Positions 61,801-64,000 of a stretch of 64,000 bases of DNA are shown in pieces. The translations under genes and the position numbers were made by a program. The notes below the pieces were generated by a model, which ran no database searches, was not told where the DNA came from, and saw only the letters and a program-made list of their open reading frames with translations. The DNA is from Takifugu bimaculatus (taxonomy: Eukaryota; Chordata; Actinopteri; Tetraodontiformes; Tetraodontidae). Location of the stretch: assembly GCA_004026145.2 (NCBI GenBank), contig CP034980.1:2772151-2836150 (forward strand), read 5' to 3'. Positions within the stretch are counted from its first letter, which is position 1. Each line of letters opens with the position of its first letter.

Positions 61801-64000
61801 ATGGCAGCCTGCAGGGAGGGCTGCTCCAGCAACAGAGGGTGCCTCAAGTCTTTATCCACCTGCACAACAACACAAACCACACTGTCAACACATCTCCACA
61901 TCACAGAATTACATTTGATGACCAAAAGAATTCAAATCAAATGTGACTCCAATGTTTGTTCGCGAGAGTTACGGAAACACCGGGGAAGGAGCGAGCCTGC
62001 TCCGTTTTATTTGGTATTTACTTTGAACATCAACGTAAATTAGATCATTCAGGACGGTAACGTGCGCCGTTAAATCCAAAAACACTTCTTCGTTTTTAAG
62101 AAATATATAAGCCACTGGCATAGCTACACAAAATGACTGTCACAAATGTTTGGCGAGAACTTCAAACCAAAAATACGCACCTCAAACCTCTGAAGAAGTT
62201 TTCTATCAGGAAGGAACTCACAGTTGCTGCTTCCAAAATACTCCACAGGAACCAGTGAACCCAACCCAATTCTGTCCACCAGGGAGCGGAACACCTGAGG
62301 AAGACAAAGCACAACTCTTTGGCGCCATCAAATACCAATACCATGCTGTGTATTCTCTCAAAGCAATATAATTTACATTTCTATGACGTATTCTTTTTTT
62401 TTTAAACTCCATTTGCTGAGAGAAATCTTCTGGCTGAGGCACTTGAATTCCTCGCCAGTGCACAATTAACAGGCTGATGTTTACACAGATGCAGCTTGCA
62501 GCGATAGATCGCAACAAAAAAAAGAGCCAGGTGGGAAAAAACTTCTTCTTCTATCTGCACACTTCACAGAGCTGTAGGAGAGAAGATTCTCTTCCGTCTT
62601 CATCTCCTTCCTCATTGTTGTTTCCTTTGTCATGATTTTTGCTGTTGGCGGTTTGCCTGGGTCACACCACAGTTGAACGATTGAATGGAGAGGGCCACGT
62701 GAGAGAAACACCTCCTCCACTATTTACCAAGATTTATTCTGAGATTCAGTTTGTGCAGAAGGGGATACCACAGGGTTCACTGCTAGGCCCTTTGCTATTT
62801 GCCTTGCACAAAACCAATTTTGGAGCACATTTATTCATCTTTATGCTGACGACACGGTCATATTTTGCACATCTGCAGGATGTGTTTATTAGTGCAGAAA
62901 CAACTGAAACTGCAACGTGTTCTTAACGTGTTCTGGTAAAAGGAAAAATTTGCCTTGGTTTTTGTGAAACAGGAACAGGTGGAGTCTGATTTCTTCAGAT
63001 TATTGATTTCTTTAGAAATACGTCTGCTGAATGTCTCGAGCAGGACAGAGTGTGTCTTAACGAGCTGAGCTTTATCAGAAACTGTGGAGCTCCATCTCAT
63101 CATTGTGGCTTTTATACTAAAGTACAATGGCCATTTCTATACGTGCACCGACTCGGCCATCGGTATGTCTTGATTTGCAAAGTTATTCTTGAGACTTTTC
63201 AGTTTTATTCATCATCCTTTTTAATACTGAAAAATGGGGCGTACAGTCTCTCATCTCGAGACGTTTACTCCTATTTTACTCTTCCTAAGGTCAAAACAGA
63301 AATGGGGAGGAGAGCTTTTAGGTTTTCTGCTCCAACTACATGGAACGTTTTGCAGTTAGACCACAAACTCCACAACCTAGCACTTCCTAATGTATTTAGG
63401 TCGATTTTTGAGTGCAAATGTTTGTGTTTGCAGACCCAGAGGCTGCAACTGCTCTGTTTACTGTGACCACGGGTTGTATAATAATGCTAATACTTCTACT
63501 AATAATACTGTATTTTACCAGCTGAAAGAAAGCAGCTTCCTCGAATTGGTCAGTGTTTATGACCAAAGAAAAACTCTGCATAGTGTAATTTACCAAAAAT
63601 GCTGAACTATTATTGGTTACCACAGTCCACTGGTGATGAGAAATATCCAAACGTGTTGTGAGCTGCAATGTTAGATGACTTGCATCTTCTGAAAGGGAGG
63701 GGCACTGTTCCATTATAACGTAACCTCTCCCCGCAGGGATTAAAGCAGCCAGTTATAAACATGAGCAAGCGTGGCGTGGCTGCTGGAGGCTCCTCGTCCT
63801 GCTGTTTAAGGTGGAATGCAACTGCCAATTCAGCTCCACAAAGACCAAACATGAAAAAAAGTGCAAATACTGGGGGAGAAGGGGCCGACCCAATAGCTTA
63901 AGACTGAAAGCTAACTGGTAGCACAATGAGAAGCTCCAGACCATCCTGTGTTATCCCACTCACCAGAGCGGGGCACGGTGTGGCTGAGCCGGAGGCTCCG
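52731..64000 (-). CDS. kdm3b: KDM3B, JmjC histone H3K9 demethylase (5' end beyond window)
   Basis: Nuclear Fe(II)/2-oxoglutarate-dependent demethylase of mono- and dimethylated H3K9 (family knowledge). Coding exons, in transcript order: 64000-63964 (partial), 62294-62181, 61859-61754, 61319-61195, 61072-61013, 60933-60280, 60165-58983, 58891-58675, 58579-58365, 58275-58123, 57985-57878, 57764-57637, 57545-57266, 57185-56932, 56830-56558, 56479-56308, 56194-56104, 55638-55508, 55425-55306, 53773-53634, 53534-53358, 53273-53139, 52811-52731 (stop TAG). Phases agree at every junction and give about 1,650 residues; vertebrate KDM3B is about 1,760. The fragment has a conserved N-terminal block, a Ser-rich middle, a C6 zinc finger (Cys 919-944 of the fragment), an LRDLL nuclear-receptor box (1181-1185) and a C-terminal JmjC domain with His1449, Asp1451 and His1578. 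N-terminal and JmjC sequences match KDM3B better than KDM3A or JMJD1C. The exon 60933-60280 acceptor is the least certain boundary, because an in-frame AG lies 18 bases inside. Confidence 0.95.
53139..56194 (-). CDS. kdm3b: KDM3B JmjC catalytic domain exons
   Basis: Exons 56194-56104, 55638-55508, 55425-55306, 53773-53634, 53534-53358 and 53273-53139 encode the JmjC fold. The HxD iron ligands lie in TTNLHLDVSDAVNVMVYVG (His codon 55381-55379, Asp codon 55375-55373). The distal histidine lies in IPAGAPHQ (codon 53363-53361). The H-to-H spacing is 129 residues, the same as between the KDM3A ligands. No catalytic residue is missing, so the enzyme should be active. The 1,532-base intron 53774-55305 interrupts the domain and contains a (TG)12 at 54668-54692. 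Confidence 0.94.
56932..57185 (-). CDS. kdm3b: KDM3B exon with LRDLL (LxxLL) box
   Basis: This exon joins in phase 1 to the exon ending ATQKAKDDTK and encodes AGSLRSIMNRES, PKLFNSLLLG and SSLRDLLNSGPGRLPQ. The LRDLL at 57010-57024 fits the LxxLL nuclear-receptor interaction motif described for KDM3 proteins. The exon ends at FTTAG before a GTATGT donor. Confidence 0.9.
58123..58275 (-). CDS. kdm3b: KDM3B C6 zinc-finger exon
   Basis: A single 153-base exon carries the KDM3-family zinc finger. Cysteines pair as CDVC, CRKC and CLDC, with a histidine in NIHWVC between the first two pairs. In KDM3A the equivalent finger is required for demethylase activity; that is family knowledge and is not tested here. 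All six cysteines are intact. The preceding exon ends MMMVEPH and joins to QKVAWKRAVRG, as in other vertebrates. Confidence 0.93.
58675..58891 (-). CDS. kdm3b: KDM3B CxxC exon with acidic insert
   Basis: This exon encodes VGQSVLKDQSKVRRLKQSG, then APHLHKCRECRLERYRKY, an acidic run STEDDSDDEDDPN, and CRFFHFRR. The flanks are strongly family-like. The acidic run appears longer than the short charged spacer I recall for mammalian KDM3B. Phases are 1 (in) and 2 (out), consistent with both neighbouring exons. Confidence 0.88.
58983..60933 (-). CDS. kdm3b: KDM3B Ser/Pro/Gly-rich disordered middle (two long exons)
   Basis: Exons 60933-60280 (654 bases) and 60165-58983 (1,183 bases) encode about 612 residues of low-complexity, probably disordered protein. 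A basic patch near the start (GRRRRTASEGEDDLNLKRFK) could be a nuclear localisation signal. KDM3B landmarks follow: PFGFGFGGTKP, NLFFQCM and FSVVSES. The end is an acidic/serine run (DSDSSSNSDLSDLSENEDG) and then a basic KGRPRNKPFK stretch. The second exon ends at 58983 in front of a GC (not GT) donor. Splicing there restores the family sequence NKPFK-VGQSVLKD. The wording of this region diverges strongly from mammals, but its landmarks are in the same order. Confidence 0.88.
61013..62294 (-). CDS. kdm3b: KDM3B N-terminal conserved exons
   Basis: Four short exons (62294-62181, 61859-61754, 61319-61195, 61072-61013) encode the N-terminal block typical of KDM3B. It includes LVDRIGLGSLVPVEYF, a stretch ending QEIFRKGSYTIQGRRVRVYQP, and DPRVIHVMLSEEE. 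These resemble human KDM3B segments around residues 130-290, which is the main reason for choosing KDM3B over its paralogues. Introns are 321, 434, 122 and 79 bases. The donor after 61754 reads GTTAAA and is weak, whereas the acceptors are ordinary. No known catalytic role is assigned to this region. Confidence 0.88.
62640..63600 (+). mobile_element. Decayed LINE (non-LTR retrotransposon) reverse-transcriptase fragment
   Basis: Lies within the KDM3B intron 62,295-63,963, antisense to the host gene. One frame carries the RT motif GIPQGSLLGPLLF (about 62,762-62,800). The catalytic YADD box followed by TVIF lies at 62,842-62,865 in a different frame, so at least one frameshift separates them. 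A second open stretch (63,050-63,466) resembles the C-terminal tail of fish LINE polymerases (GRRAFRFSAPTTWN). The copy is 5'-truncated and clearly dead. The clade is probably within the L2/CR1-like group, but this is not settled. Confidence 0.75.

Noticed and set aside
46639..64000. Assignment as JMJD1C plus REEP3
   Set aside because: That pair is divergently oriented in human, whereas here both genes are head to tail; the N-terminal and JmjC sequences and the REEP residues fit KDM3B and REEP2 better.
1..64000. tRNA genes, CRISPR arrays, bacterial-type operons or terminators
   Set aside because: No cloverleaf with matching A and B boxes was recognised, and no regularly spaced repeat-spacer arrays are present; the genome type is eukaryotic.

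Overview
This window is vertebrate nuclear DNA, most likely from a ray-finned fish. Genes are split by short GT-AG introns, CA/TG microsatellites are very dense, and several interspersed repeats are of types that I recognise from teleost genomes. No bacterial, plasmid or viral gene organisation is present. I cannot name the species.

Two protein-coding genes are supported, both on the minus strand and arranged head to tail. (1) KDM3B, a JmjC-domain histone H3K9 demethylase, runs from beyond the right edge (64,000) to its stop codon at 52,731. I could place 23 coding exons with consistent phase at every junction. They give about 1,650 residues, and only the 5' exon(s) are missing. (2) REEP2, an ER-shaping TB2/DP1/HVA22-family protein, has eight coding exons between 51,263 and 46,639 (278 residues). 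KDM3B followed by REEP2 in tandem matches the human 5q31 arrangement and not the divergent JMJD1C/REEP3 pair. The KDM3B poly(A) signals and the REEP2 start codon are only about 0.6-1.0 kb apart, with a GC/CpG-rich REEP2 promoter region between them.

The left 44.7 kb (1 to about 44,770) has no coding gene that I can support. It holds microsatellites, old teleost interspersed repeats (about 8.2, 12.7, 16.4, 22.2, 32.0 and 40.4 kb), GC-rich patches (about 28.3-30.5 and 33-34.3 kb), and AT-rich unique blocks rich in TAATTA-type cores that could be conserved regulatory elements. In human the next gene after REEP2 is EGR1, but no EGR1 zinc-finger exon is visible here.

The first complete KDM3B intron at the right end carries a decayed, antisense LINE reverse-transcriptase fragment. 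Points worth a second look are mostly about RNA processing: a GC-AG intron in KDM3B, a (UG)12 tract against the REEP2 exon 3 acceptor, a CA repeat beginning at the REEP2 exon 7 donor, and a 28-base near-identity between a KDM3B coding exon and the LINE fragment. I found no convincing new biological system.
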